In this document: positions 7,932-15,397 of the stretch, one piece after another
Layout of the letters: the number at the start of each line of letters is the position of its first letter
Position numbering within the stretch: position 1 is the first letter of the stretch
NCBI GenBank assembly: GCA_031411495.1
Contig: JANOBD010000212.1
Coordinates: 3,512-67,511 of the forward strand
Length of the DNA stretch: 64,000 bases
Reading direction: 5' to 3'
Origin: JANOBD01 sp031411495
GTDB lineage: Bacteria > Planctomycetota > Phycisphaerae > Tepidisphaerales > Tepidisphaeraceae
Made by a program: the position numbers and the translations under genes
The notes under the pieces: generated by a model
Told to the model about the DNA's origin: nothing
Databases searched by the model: none
Seen by the model: only the letters and a program-made list of their open reading frames with translations

Positions 7932-8340
7932 GGAAGCGGGGCTCGACCGGCGCTCGACGGACTCAAATCGCTGTCGTGAATTGATTGGACATCGATCTCA
8001 CAGGCGCGTTAATCCTTGGGGGTTTGGCTTTTTGCCCTTCGCGGGAGTGCTGCGCGCCGAGGCGAGCCCTGCAAGTCTATTGCGACTTTGTCGGGGTGTT
8101 GCAACGGCGTGGCACCGGACCTGAGCCGAGGGATGAGGTATGCATCGCCTGGTTCCATCTCGATTTATGACAATTCGAGCCTCCGCCAGCCAGGCAGTGC
8201 GATGCAACGAAATGCAAGACAATGCAAGACTGTTCAAAAGGGATGAGGGCGGAGGGATGAGGGATGACGCGGGGGATCGTGTGCGATCCGAACTGAGGCG
8301 TGCCGCGGTCGCGGATGGCGATTGCCTTCTGCCTGCGGCC
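7932..8340. other. Gene-free stretch with dispersed-repeat sequence
   Basis: 409 nt without a convincing gene. Short frames exist on both strands but none has a ribosome binding site or a recognisable product. At 8203-8230 there are near-tandem aatgcaagac units, and 8238-8259 is a 22-mer that recurs exactly, inverted, inside the TrmB-like gene at 26755-26776. I read the stretch as non-coding, repeat-derived DNA beside the RAYT unit. Confidence 0.5.
8238..8259 (+). repeat. 22-bp dispersed repeat copy 1
   Basis: Begins aagggatgagggcggaggg; the exact reverse complement is at 26755-26776. The unit ggatgagg is repeated locally, so part of the match could come from low complexity, but 22 exact bases in a 64-kb window is still notable. 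Confidence 0.6.
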
Positions 8341-9159
8341 TCACTCCCCGAAGACTTGCCGAAACCGTTTCGCCGACCAGTCGATGATCCGATCCAACTC
8401 CGCGACAGGCGCGTTCGTGTGCGGAAGCGTGTGCAGATAGTTCGGCGGGCCGTACTCGGGATCGAAGCTCAGGCTCGTCCGACCTGCGGCGCGCTGCGTG
8501 TCGATGACCTGCTTCCACCAGCGCTCGTGAGCTTCGAGGTGCCCTGCATATTCCGGCGCGCTCGGGTCGGGAACCTGTGGTCCTTCCTCGTATCCGACGC
8601 GGGTGTGGATGTGGATCGCGGCCGCCGCACAGCGGGCGAAGATCGGGGCCGTGATCGGGTCGGCTTCGTCGAACAGCCGCTCGGCCACGCAGACCCAGTG
8701 GGAGTAGTCGATGCAGAGGCGAATGTCCGGCACGCGGTCCATGACGTCCCGCGTCACCCACGGATTGAAGAACACCCGGCCGCGGTGAAGCTCGTGGCCG
8801 ATGGTGGCGGCCGCCGAGCCCTCCCGGCGGGTCGCGAGTTCGAAGAACTCGACGGACTCGGCGAGCGTCCAGTCATCGCGCCCGGACTGCGCGGTGATCT
8901 GGATGGCGCCGAACTCGCGAATCTCATCCGCCTGGCGGGAGAGCGAATCGACGTGTTCGCGTGGCGAACTGCCGCTGGTGGAGACGATGCCGATGAGTTT
9001 GAGGTCGTGATCGCGGAGCAGGCCGAGGAAGTGGTCGCGGTCGTCCCGCGACGGGATTCGCGCTTCGACGCCGACGTAGCCCGAGGATTTGATCGTCGGG
9101 AAAAGTCGTTCGACGGGCATGGTGACGCCCCAGAGGGATCGGTAGAGGTCGAGTCGCAT
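8341..9159 (-). CDS. Sugar phosphate isomerase/epimerase-like TIM-barrel protein
   Basis: 272 residues. The pattern fits the xylose isomerase-like (AP endonuclease 2) barrel: an N-terminal strand MRLDLYRSLWGV, acidic/His ligands such as DYSHW and HIHTRVGYEEGPQ, and the late SFDPEYGPPNY strand that supplies a metal-binding Glu. Such proteins isomerise or epimerise sugars or inositol derivatives with a divalent metal. Many planctomycetes carry large expansions of the family with unknown substrates, and no neighbouring pathway gene narrows this one. The start ATG 9159 has GGGAGGACCC upstream. Confidence 0.8.
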   Translation of the reverse strand: MRLDLYRSLWGVTMPVERLFPTIKSSGYVGVEARIPSRDDRDHFLGLLRDHDLKLIGIVSTSGSSPREHVDSLSRQADEIREFGAIQITAQSGRDDWTLAESVEFFELATRREGSAAATIGHELHRGRVFFNPWVTRDVMDRVPDIRLCIDYSHWVCVAERLFDEADPITAPIFARCAAAAIHIHTRVGYEEGPQVPDPSAPEYAGHLEAHERWWKQVIDTQRAAGRTSLSFDPEYGPPNYLHTLPHTNAPVAELDRIIDWSAKRFRQVFGE

Positions 9160-9432
9160 GAAGGGTCCTCCCGAGTCAATACGCTGGGATGAATCATCGA
9201 TTCAGCAATGCCATGTGTCCACCCGTATCGGCCGCGAGCGATTTCGCGCTTCGCGCGGGCGCGGAACGCGGTATTGCGTACGAACGAGCGCGACCGATGC
9301 AGGCGGGCTGGCGGATGAAACGGGGCGTTTTTTCGGTGCGATCGCGATCTTCATCTGCATCTACCTGCATCCGGTCCCCTTTCGTATAATCCGCCGCAGA
9401 CCGGTGCGAACAGTTTCCAAAGGAGTGGACGC

Positions 9433-10200
9433 GTGGCCAAAGCCCTGACGATTGCAGACCGACTCAAAGAGGTGCGCGAGAAGATCGCCGCCGCCTGTAC
9501 CAAGGCGAAGCGCGAGCCGGCCGAGGTGACGCTGGTGGCCGTCACCAAATATGCCGGGCCCGAGCAGATTCGCGAGATCCTCAAGCTCGGCATTGGCGAC
9601 CTCGGCGAAAACCGCGTCCAGCAACTCGTCCAGCGTGCCGCCCAGATCGGCGAGTTCCACCAGCGCGCCCTTGCCGGCGGCGACAAACTCATCGCGTCGA
9701 AAATCCGCTGGCACATGATCGGCCACCTTCAGCGCAACAAGGCCAAGCAGCTCCTGCCCGTCGTCTCGATGCTCCACAGCATCGATTCGCTGAGACTGGC
9801 CGAGGATCTCGAAGAAATGCTCGAACGCACCGACCGCAAGTTGCCGGTGTTGCTGCAGGTGAACGCCAGCGAAGAATCGCAGAAGTCCGGCGTCGCGGTC
9901 GGAGCGGCCGTGCATCTCGCCGAGCAGATCGCGACGATGCCCCATCTCCAGATGGCGGGAATCATGACGATGGCGGCGCACGACGCGGATGAAAAGACGG
10001 TTCGGCACACCTTCACGCGAACGCGCGAGATCTTCGAAGAGATGAAGTGGCACAAGATCGGCGGCGCCGGGCTGAAACACCTCTCGATGGGAATGACGCA
10101 GGATTACGAAATCGCCATCGAGGAGGGCGCGACGATCGTCCGCGTGGGCAGCGCGCTCTTCGGTGGAAAGCCGGACGGAACCGAAGAGAAGGAGGAGTAA
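9433..10200 (+). CDS. YggS-family pyridoxal phosphate homeostasis protein
   Basis: 255 residues from a GTG start at 9433 with AAAGGAG upstream. LVAVTKYAGPEQI contains the PLP-binding lysine (Lys39); GDLGENRVQQ, WHMIGHLQRNK and LSMGMTQDYEIAIEEGATIVRVGSALFG are family signatures. It is a fold-type III, single-domain PLP-binding protein that buffers free cytoplasmic PLP rather than catalysing a known reaction. An unusual short Ala/Gly/Lys insertion before the HMIG motif (about residues 73-84) is present. It stands alone on the plus strand before the AT-richer palindrome at 10211-10314. Confidence 0.95.
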   Translation: MAKALTIADRLKEVREKIAAACTKAKREPAEVTLVAVTKYAGPEQIREILKLGIGDLGENRVQQLVQRAAQIGEFHQRALAGGDKLIASKIRWHMIGHLQRNKAKQLLPVVSMLHSIDSLRLAEDLEEMLERTDRKLPVLLQVNASEESQKSGVAVGAAVHLAEQIATMPHLQMAGIMTMAAHDADEKTVRHTFTRTREIFEEMKWHKIGGAGLKHLSMGMTQDYEIAIEEGATIVRVGSALFGGKPDGTEEKEE

Positions 10201-10210
10201 CCGTCCCAAA

Positions 10211-10314
10211 TGACCAATTCACAATGACCAATAAGGCCACAACGTCCAAATCCCAATAGACTCGACTGTTGGGCATTGATAATTGGGTATTTGTTGGTCA
10301 TTGATTCTTGGTCA
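10211..10314. repeat. AT-rich imperfect palindrome between yggS-like gene and small membrane protein
   Basis: The outer 21-nt arms (10211-10231 and 10294-10314) pair at 17 of 21 positions, each ending in tgacca/tggtca. An inner aaatcccaat/attgggtattt pair extends the fold. The composition is clearly more AT-rich than the surroundings, suggesting an inserted non-coding repeat. Confidence 0.6.
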
Positions 10315-10328
10315 CTTTGCTTTCGCTC

Positions 10329-10619
10329 ATGCCCGATCTTTACGCCATCTTCCGCTGGCTGGCCTTCGTGTTCGTGACGATCTACGTCACGATTACGACG
10401 ATCCAGTTCCTCTGGAGCTGGTACACGTTTCTCAAGCAGCGTGACCGCTATATAGGATTGCTGAGAAATTATCTCATCTTGCACGGACTGCGGATTCGGG
10501 TGAAATCGTTCGCCGGCGATGCGGTCGTCAGCGTTCTGCTCTGTGTGGCGTTCCTGCTGATGTGGCGGGCGCACCAGCATCTCGACGCGATCGCGAAAGT
10601 AACAGCAGGTTTGAAGTGA
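10329..10619 (+). CDS. Small two-helix membrane protein, unknown
   Basis: 96 residues from ATG 10329; an upstream in-frame alternative start at 10308 lies inside the palindrome arm and is less likely. Two hydrophobic segments are visible (about 5-27, LYAIFRWLAFVFVTIYVTITTI, and 67-83, DAVVSVLLCVAFLLMW). The loop between them is basic (KQRDRYIG, RIRVKSF) and probably cytoplasmic. No family recognised. The gene sits between two palindromic intergenic repeats (10211-10314 and 10633-10716), so it may have been carried or framed by them. Confidence 0.55.
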   Translation: MPDLYAIFRWLAFVFVTIYVTITTIQFLWSWYTFLKQRDRYIGLLRNYLILHGLRIRVKSFAGDAVVSVLLCVAFLLMWRAHQHLDAIAKVTAGLK

Positions 10620-10632
10620 GGCCTTGATAATA

Positions 10633-10716
10633 GAGGTCAGCGATCAGGAGTCAGAGTTCAGCAATGCACCGCGCCTTCCGTTCTGACCTTTGACCCTGAT
10701 TTCTGGCCCTGACCTC
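10633..10716. repeat. Imperfect palindrome downstream of small membrane protein
   Basis: Outer gaggtcag (10633-10640) pairs with ctgacctc (10709-10716), and inner tcagagttcag-like and ctgacctttga-like segments partly pair. It fills the gap before the next gene. It looks like repetitive intergenic DNA rather than a clean rho-independent terminator. Confidence 0.45.
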
Positions 10717-10723
10717 TGCACCC

Positions 10724-11569
10724 ATGAGCACCGACGACCGCAATCTCTCGCTTCCCGCGCCGAGTTCGCTCGCGGTCGCGACGCAGCTCAAGGACCTGTC
10801 GCTGCACGATCTGCACGCGATGGCGCGCGACTATGGCATTTCGCCGATGCACTTCGATACCAAGCCGGCGCTCGTCGCGGCGATTCTCGATCGGCGGACG
10901 ATGATCGCCGGCATGGATCGTGAATCGATGGCGGACGTGCTGACCTGGGCGCATAAGCCCGTCTCGTCGAACATGAGCCGCGACGCCATGGCAATGGAAA
11001 TCGTCCGAGTGAAGTCGATGCGCTTTGCCGGCCTCTCGCAGCGCGGGCTGATCGCGCTCGCCGCACTGCGCGGCGTGAATGTCTCGCCGGACGACTCGAC
11101 GCCGCAGATCATCGCCAAGCTCAAGAGTCACGAGGGCTTTTTCGCGAAGCTTTCCCGCAAACGTCGCGCCTTCATGGGCAAGATGGTTTCGCGAATGCTC
11201 GGCGAGGGTGACCAAGAGCCGCTCCCGGCGCGCGGTGAGGCGACCGGGCCGAGCACCGCCCATGGCGCGGGCGCCGCCGAACGAAAGCTGCACGAAGAGA
11301 TCGAGGAGTCTGGCCTCATCGCAGGCCTCACCAGCCGGGTCCGCAAGACCGCCGACACCTATCTTAACCAGAAGCTCGACGAGATCGAGGCGCGCATCGA
11401 CCGCAAGCTGGACGAGATCGATCGCCGCCTCGCCGAATGGCGCGACAAGGAAGTCGCCAATCGAATGCGCATCCTCAAGATCAGCTTGTGGGCAACAGTC
11501 GTCGTCGGCGCCGCCACGCTGCTGATCAGCTACATCCGCGTGTATATGCCTTGGATCTTCGGCGGATGA
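10724..11569 (+). CDS. Membrane-anchored coiled-coil protein with SAP/Rho-N-like repeats
   Basis: 281 residues. Two N-terminal helical units (about 22-50, LKDLSLHDLHAMARDYGIS, and 103-130, LSQRGLIALAALRGVNVS) resemble SAP or Rho-N-type small helical domains that often contact nucleic acid; this is a weak visual match. Residues 185-245 form a charged coiled coil (KLDEIEARIDRKLDEIDRRL), followed by a single C-terminal transmembrane helix (about 250-275). The topology is a tail-anchored cytoplasmic protein. Function unknown. It is followed 19 nt later by the convergent DUF721 gene. Confidence 0.6.
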   Translation: MSTDDRNLSLPAPSSLAVATQLKDLSLHDLHAMARDYGISPMHFDTKPALVAAILDRRTMIAGMDRESMADVLTWAHKPVSSNMSRDAMAMEIVRVKSMRFAGLSQRGLIALAALRGVNVSPDDSTPQIIAKLKSHEGFFAKLSRKRRAFMGKMVSRMLGEGDQEPLPARGEATGPSTAHGAGAAERKLHEEIEESGLIAGLTSRVRKTADTYLNQKLDEIEARIDRKLDEIDRRLAEWRDKEVANRMRILKISLWATVVVGAATLLISYIRVYMPWIFGG

Positions 11570-11588
11570 TCGAGAATGAGTTTCGGAA

Positions 11589-12041
11589 TCAATCGCGCGC
11601 GTTCGGCAATCCCGGATCGATCTTGCCGCGCTTGAGCACGAGCTTCTTCAAGCCGTCGCCACGGCACGCGAGCAGCAGCTGATCTTCCAGACCGGCGAGC
11701 ATGAGCTGCTTCAACTCATACAAGTACGGGCTCGAGTCGACGTGGACCGTGAGAATGCCGCGTACGAACGAGGCGAGCATCGTGTGTTCGTGGAAGATGC
11801 GCGGCACCAGCGTGTCCCACGCCTCGGAGAGTTTTCCGAACTTCGCGTGTCGCTTCTTGATCTGCGTGTTGAAGAGCTCGATCGCGTCTTCGCCGAGAAT
11901 GTGCGGCGTGTACGGCCTGGCGCTCTTCCAGCGAAACAGCCGGCGCAGCTCGGCATCGCTTTCGCGTGCGTTCTGTCGGTCGCGCGAAGTTTGGCCGAAG
12001 GAATCCATTGAGTCTCGAACGATACCGGATTCGCCATTCAC
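11589..12041 (-). CDS. DciA-like DUF721 protein
   Basis: 150 residues (an internal Met at 12008 would give 139). The C-terminal half, about 65-135, has the DUF721 pattern: W..LVPRIFHEHTMLASFVRGILTVHVDSSPYLYELKQLM followed by ELxxL-type helices and a KLVLKRG strand. DUF721/DciA is the ancestral bacterial loader of the replicative helicase DnaB, acting at the origin. Planctomycetes generally use DciA rather than DnaC, which fits. The N-terminal 60 residues are polar and variable as in other DciA proteins. It converges with the coiled-coil gene and is upstream of nothing obvious. Confidence 0.75.
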   Translation of the reverse strand: MNGESGIVRDSMDSFGQTSRDRQNARESDAELRRLFRWKSARPYTPHILGEDAIELFNTQIKKRHAKFGKLSEAWDTLVPRIFHEHTMLASFVRGILTVHVDSSPYLYELKQLMLAGLEDQLLLACRGDGLKKLVLKRGKIDPGLPNARD

Positions 12042-12198
12042 CCGCGACGCGGCCGACGCGGCCGATCACGCATTCAACGGCTTCTCCACAATCGGCGATT
12101 CTCGGATCGCTCACAACGATCGCCGCATGGCGACGCGATTCCGAGCACTCAATCGCATGGTTGCGGTGGGCCTCGGCATGTCCCTTCCAAACAGCCGA

Positions 12199-12229
12199 CG
12201 GCCCGCGAATCTTCCCGATTCGCGGGCCG
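12199..12229 (-). terminator. 13-bp perfect hairpin ending the head module
   Basis: Arms 12199-12211 and 12217-12229 (cggcccgcgaatc and its complement) pair perfectly around a 5-nt loop, 33 nt past the stop of the last gene of the phage-like operon. No T-tract follows on the minus strand. Confidence 0.5.
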
Positions 12230-12261
12230 GCGTTGAACTTCCTTCTCAACAAATGTCGCAG

Positions 12262-12516
12262 CTAGGTCAGACGCGACAGGACGATCCCGACAAATCGGGC
12301 AAGCAGTGCCGAGAGCGCCTGCGCGCCCACTCTGGCTGCCACGGCGTGTTCGTAGGCATCCTTGAACTCCGCGTCGTTCGCCAGTGACTCGACCAGGTGC
12401 TCACCGAGCATCTCCTGGTCAATCACCTGCGCCAGTGCCGGATGATCGGCCCGGAACTGAGGCCACGATTTCTCGACGGCGGTCATCACGTGTGATTTCA
12501 ATTCGTCCGTGTTCAT
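12262..12516 (-). CDS. Small hypothetical protein at 3' end of the head module
   Basis: 84 residues, predicted fully helical (MNTDELKSHVMTAVEKSW...), acidic in the first two thirds and hydrophobic at the C-terminus (QALSALLARFVGIVLSRLT), which might be an amphipathic or membrane-interacting helix. Its ATG overlaps the TGA of the lipoprotein gene (ATGA at 12513-12516), so it is translationally coupled and belongs to the phage-like operon. Family not recognised. Confidence 0.6.
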   Translation of the reverse strand: MNTDELKSHVMTAVEKSWPQFRADHPALAQVIDQEMLGEHLVESLANDAEFKDAYEHAVAARVGAQALSALLARFVGIVLSRLT

Positions 12517-12923
12517 TTCGCCACCTCCGGAAAAAGGAGCTTCGATTCGACCTGGTTCATCAACTGAAGTTGCTGCAGTGCGGCATCGATCGTCGCGAGG
12601 TTGGACTCGATCGTGGCCTGGCCTTGTCTTTGCGACTGCTTCTGTTCATTCAGCGCATCGCGCGCCAGTGCGTAGGCCTTGCGATGCGCGATGACCCAGT
12701 CGGCCGTCAGCGATCGGCGCGCGTTCACATCGGCATCGAACGCCGAATCCAGCCGCGTAAGCTGCGCATCCGACAGGCGATCGATGACCTGCTGTCTGGC
12801 GATCGTCGCCTGCCGCGTGATCTCAATGCCGCGGCGGACCTGCGCGGTGAGATCGATCTTGGCCCGCGTATAGCTCGCGCAGCCCGAGGCGAGCACAAGG
12901 AGAATCAGAGCAGAGCATCTCAT
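12513..12923 (-). CDS. Small lipoprotein of the head module (spanin-like position)
   Basis: 136 residues from ATG 12923 with AAGGAGG just upstream. The N-terminus MRCSALILLVLASGC is a lipoprotein signal with lipobox LASGC and Cys15 as lipidation site. The mature part (YTRAKIDLTAQVRRGIEITRQA...) is a long charged coiled coil. The gene overlaps the holin-like gene upstream (ATGA) and the 84-residue gene downstream (ATGA). In phages this place after a holin is often held by spanin or lysis accessory proteins, and a coiled-coil lipoprotein would suit that; the role is inference. Confidence 0.65.
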   Translation of the reverse strand: MRCSALILLVLASGCASYTRAKIDLTAQVRRGIEITRQATIARQQVIDRLSDAQLTRLDSAFDADVNARRSLTADWVIAHRKAYALARDALNEQKQSQRQGQATIESNLATIDAALQQLQLMNQVESKLLFPEVAK

Positions 12924-13177
12924 GCCGCCTCCTTTCGTCCCTGTTCGATGGCGCTGGTGAGGCGCGTCATCGCCTGCGTGTTCTGCTGGACGATCTCCAC
13001 GAGCGCATCGAGCTGAATGCGATCGCCCATGATCCGCTGGTGGGAGGAAGTGAGTTGCTCCTCGCGCGTGCGGCTGGTGTTTCGCTCCCACAGCCACATC
13101 GCGCCCATCAGCCCGGCCGCGCCGAGACTGGCGATGTCGGAGAAGACCGGAACGCTTTGAGAAAGAATGAACACCAT
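12920..13177 (-). CDS. Holin-like one-helix membrane protein
   Basis: 85 residues. One transmembrane helix near the N-terminus (about 13-31, SDIASLGAAGLMGAMWLWE) is followed by a charged, coiled-coil-prone tail (EEQLTSSHQRIMGDRIQLDALVEIVQQNTQ). Size and layout match BhlA/UviB-type holin-like proteins, which have one helix plus a cytoplasmic coiled coil. Its stop overlaps the lipoprotein start and it lies 25 nt after the connector gene, so it is inside the phage head operon. Holin activity is not shown by sequence alone. Confidence 0.55.
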   Translation of the reverse strand: MVFILSQSVPVFSDIASLGAAGLMGAMWLWERNTSRTREEQLTSSHQRIMGDRIQLDALVEIVQQNTQAMTRLTSAIEQGRKEAA

Positions 13178-13202
13178 GGCTGGCCTCCGGGGAAAGGGTG
13201 AT

Positions 13203-13838
13203 TCAGATCCGCGCGAAGTGGATGACGCGCAGGTGGCGCGTGCAGTTCACGATTCCGTCGCCGTCGGTGTCGATCTCCGCGATGACGCCGCGAAGCGATT
13301 TGCGGTACAGCCGCTCGTAGAGTTCGGCACGGATGATCAGGTCGGCGCGGTTCTCGAACGATGCGGTCGACATCGCGGAGTAGATCATGTGGAGCGTGCC
13401 CAGCACGCACGGCTTGCGAAACGCCTCGACGTTGAGGATCTCGCTGCTCCCGCCCGGTTCGACGCCGGCCATGCGCGAGAGAAGGTCACTCACGATCTTT
13501 CGCTGCGGGAAGAAGCTGCGGACGGCGACAGCCAGGTCGGTGCCGGCGCCGGGTGAAACGGGAAGCGGCGGCGCCTCGTCAAGCCCGTCGTAGATCACGC
13601 TGAGTGTGCACGTGGTGGCCGAATCGACGGAGACGATCGGGAAGCAGCCGACGATCGGGCCGCTCAGGCAGGCGATGAAACCGGCGCGAACGCGCGCGGT
13701 CGAGAGCGAGCCGCTGGCGAGGGTCAACGTCGTGCCGCTCACCGAACCGGTGCCGTTGAATAGGGTCTGCGTGGAAAAGGCCGCTTCCGCGGCGATCTGT
13801 GGCTCCCAGCGGAGCAGGTCGATGTCGGTACAAAGCAT
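13203..13838 (-). CDS. Putative phage head-tail connector/adaptor protein
   Basis: 211 residues from ATG 13838 (MLCTDIDLLRWEPQIAAEAAF). The open frame reaches 13937, but that extension crosses a GC-rich inverted repeat and has no ribosome binding site. The pattern DxDLLxxEP at the N-terminus, then LFNGTGSVSGTTLTLASGS with beta-strand repeats and a helical C-terminal half, is seen in connector or head-completion proteins encoded directly after capsid genes. It follows the capsid gene here as well. The C-terminus contains a curious DTDGDGIVNCTR loop, like an EF-hand or dockerin calcium loop. The family assignment rests mainly on position. Confidence 0.5.
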   Translation of the reverse strand: MLCTDIDLLRWEPQIAAEAAFSTQTLFNGTGSVSGTTLTLASGSLSTARVRAGFIACLSGPIVGCFPIVSVDSATTCTLSVIYDGLDEAPPLPVSPGAGTDLAVAVRSFFPQRKIVSDLLSRMAGVEPGGSSEILNVEAFRKPCVLGTLHMIYSAMSTASFENRADLIIRAELYERLYRKSLRGVIAEIDTDGDGIVNCTRHLRVIHFARI

Positions 13839-13975
13839 GGCAAGCTCGCTTTCGGACTGAGGGGTAATCGGATCAACATGAAAACGCCGCCGGGCAAGAT
13901 GAAGATCGAACGTGAAGGGGTTCGGGATCGATCTCATCCGCCCGGCGACGACGAAAGGTCTGCACTACTCGGTCT

Positions 13976-14011
13976 GGCCGCGGATCACTCCGTGAGGCCG
14001 CGGATCACTCC
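13976..14011. repeat. 20-nt tandem duplication at the capsid gene 3' end
   Basis: The 16-mer ggccgcggatcactcc occurs at 13976-13991 and 13996-14011, separated by gtga, so the period is 20 nt. The TGA stop of the capsid gene is in the promoter-distal copy. Confidence 0.9.
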
Positions 14012-15127
14012 ATGTGCGGCGGCGTTGCGCAGCTCGAGCGTGTACTCGCCGATGAGCTGGCCGCTTTCACGGTCGCCGGTGCTGGCGAGCGGCTTGTAAT
14101 GAAAGCTCCGCCCCGCGAGCGGCAGGACATCGATACGGCTGCTGTCGAGCAGCAGCACCGTGCCGGTCGGCACGTATCGCGAGAGCACCACCCGGCAGAC
14201 GCCGAAGTCACTCTCGTATGAACTCACCATGTCCTTGAAGGATTCGTTCACCGAGAAGAAGCGGCGGTTGGTGGCGACGAACTGGTTGATGCGCCGCTTC
14301 TCACGCCCGTTCACGACGATCAGGTCGATGTTGCTCGCCGCGTTCTGCCAGATCGAACGCAGCGCGAAGTTGAGCATCGGCTCGGTGAGATACGCATCGG
14401 ATGGCATCCCGCCCTCGTCGGGGACGAATGCGGATGCGTCCAGAAAGGAGCGGATGCCGCGCATGGTTCGCCGCACGGTCGATGAACCCTGCGGATTCGC
14501 CGCCGGCGCGACGCCATTGACGACGCTGTTCTCCAGGTCACGCAGCAGTTCCCGCAGGCGAAGCGTCTTCTGGTAATCCAGTTCGTCCTTCACGCCGAGC
14601 TGTTTCACAGCGAGTTCCGAACCGCTCACTTCGCATGTGGCCGAGAAGATCTGCGTGTAGTTGGTCTTTCGGACGCGATTGGTGAATCGCGCGTCGATCG
14701 CGTCGCCGCCTTCGAGCCCGGCATTGCCGAGGTTGATCAGTTCGGTGCCGCCGGCGATAGTCGAGGTATCGCTGGAGCCGTACTGACGCGAAACGGTGAG
14801 CGTGCTCGTGCCGGTGTTGATGGCCGTGACGAGGATGCGCTCGGCCGCATCACTCACCACGAGTTGGTCGCCGACACGAACGCGCGACACATCATCGATC
14901 GTCAGCGACGTGGAGCTGGAGGTGGAGACGACCGTGACGATGTTGGAAATCGTCGTGTCCTCCAGCCATTCGTGGACGGTCGATCGCGCCACCCGCTTCG
15001 CTTCGCCAATGGTCGCCAGCAGAGGCGTTTCGTGCTGCGAGAGAATCGAAACGAGATCGGATACATCGTCGGCGATTTCCGGCAGTGTCGCGCCGGCCGA
15101 ATACGTTGCCTTTCCTGAGAACGACAT
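13985..15127 (-). CDS. Phage major capsid protein, SU10/DUF5309 family
   Basis: 380 residues, HK97-fold capsid of the SU10-like family. Family-like stretches are the N-terminal SDLVSILSQHETPLLATIGEA, the STVHEWLEDT segment, the RTNYTQIFSATCEVSG core with ELDYQKTLRLRELLRDLENSVVNG, and a C-terminal domain ending GVIRGLTE. Residues 58-130 form an inserted beta domain (TVVSTSSSTSLTIDDVSRVRVGDQLVVS). It would form the icosahedral shell. It lies directly downstream of portal and a 57-residue protein, with no protease or scaffold gene between. The last four codons come from a 20-nt tandem duplication that shifted frame (see repeat entry). GGAGC lies before the ATG at 15127. Confidence 0.9.
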   Translation of the reverse strand: MSFSGKATYSAGATLPEIADDVSDLVSILSQHETPLLATIGEAKRVARSTVHEWLEDTTISNIVTVVSTSSSTSLTIDDVSRVRVGDQLVVSDAAERILVTAINTGTSTLTVSRQYGSSDTSTIAGGTELINLGNAGLEGGDAIDARFTNRVRKTNYTQIFSATCEVSGSELAVKQLGVKDELDYQKTLRLRELLRDLENSVVNGVAPAANPQGSSTVRRTMRGIRSFLDASAFVPDEGGMPSDAYLTEPMLNFALRSIWQNAASNIDLIVVNGREKRRINQFVATNRRFFSVNESFKDMVSSYESDFGVCRVVLSRYVPTGTVLLLDSSRIDVLPLAGRSFHYKPLASTGDRESGQLIGEYTLELRNAAAHGVIRGLTE

Positions 15128-15181
15128 GGTGTGCTCCTGATAAAAGGTGATTCGATGAACAGAGTGACTTCAGCCTCGACT

Positions 15182-15355
15182 TCACCGCACGGTGCGGCGA
15201 AGACGCAGGTACTCTTCGAGCAGGCGCGGCGTGTAGCGCTCGGCCAGTTCCCTGGCCATTCGCAACAGGTCGGCCCGCGGGTCTTGCGGACTCTCGGCGA
15301 CGCGCTCCGCCGGTGGCGGGCAATCACACTGCGGGTGGGACTCGGACTCAGACAT
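15182..15355 (-). CDS. Small acidic/charged protein between portal and capsid genes
   Basis: 57 residues from ATG 15355, with TGGAGG seven bases upstream; the longer frame from 15385 is less likely. It starts MSESESHPQCDCPPP, with a CDC pair, followed by an amphipathic helix DLLRMARELAERYTPRLLEEYLRLRR. In phages, the place between portal and capsid holds scaffolds, head decoration or minor proteins; at 57 residues this is too short for a normal scaffold. Function unknown. Confidence 0.55.
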   Translation of the reverse strand: MSESESHPQCDCPPPAERVAESPQDPRADLLRMARELAERYTPRLLEEYLRLRRTVR

Positions 15356-15397
15356 CACGCACCTCCATTGGGGTTGAAGAAACACGCGAGACGTTGA

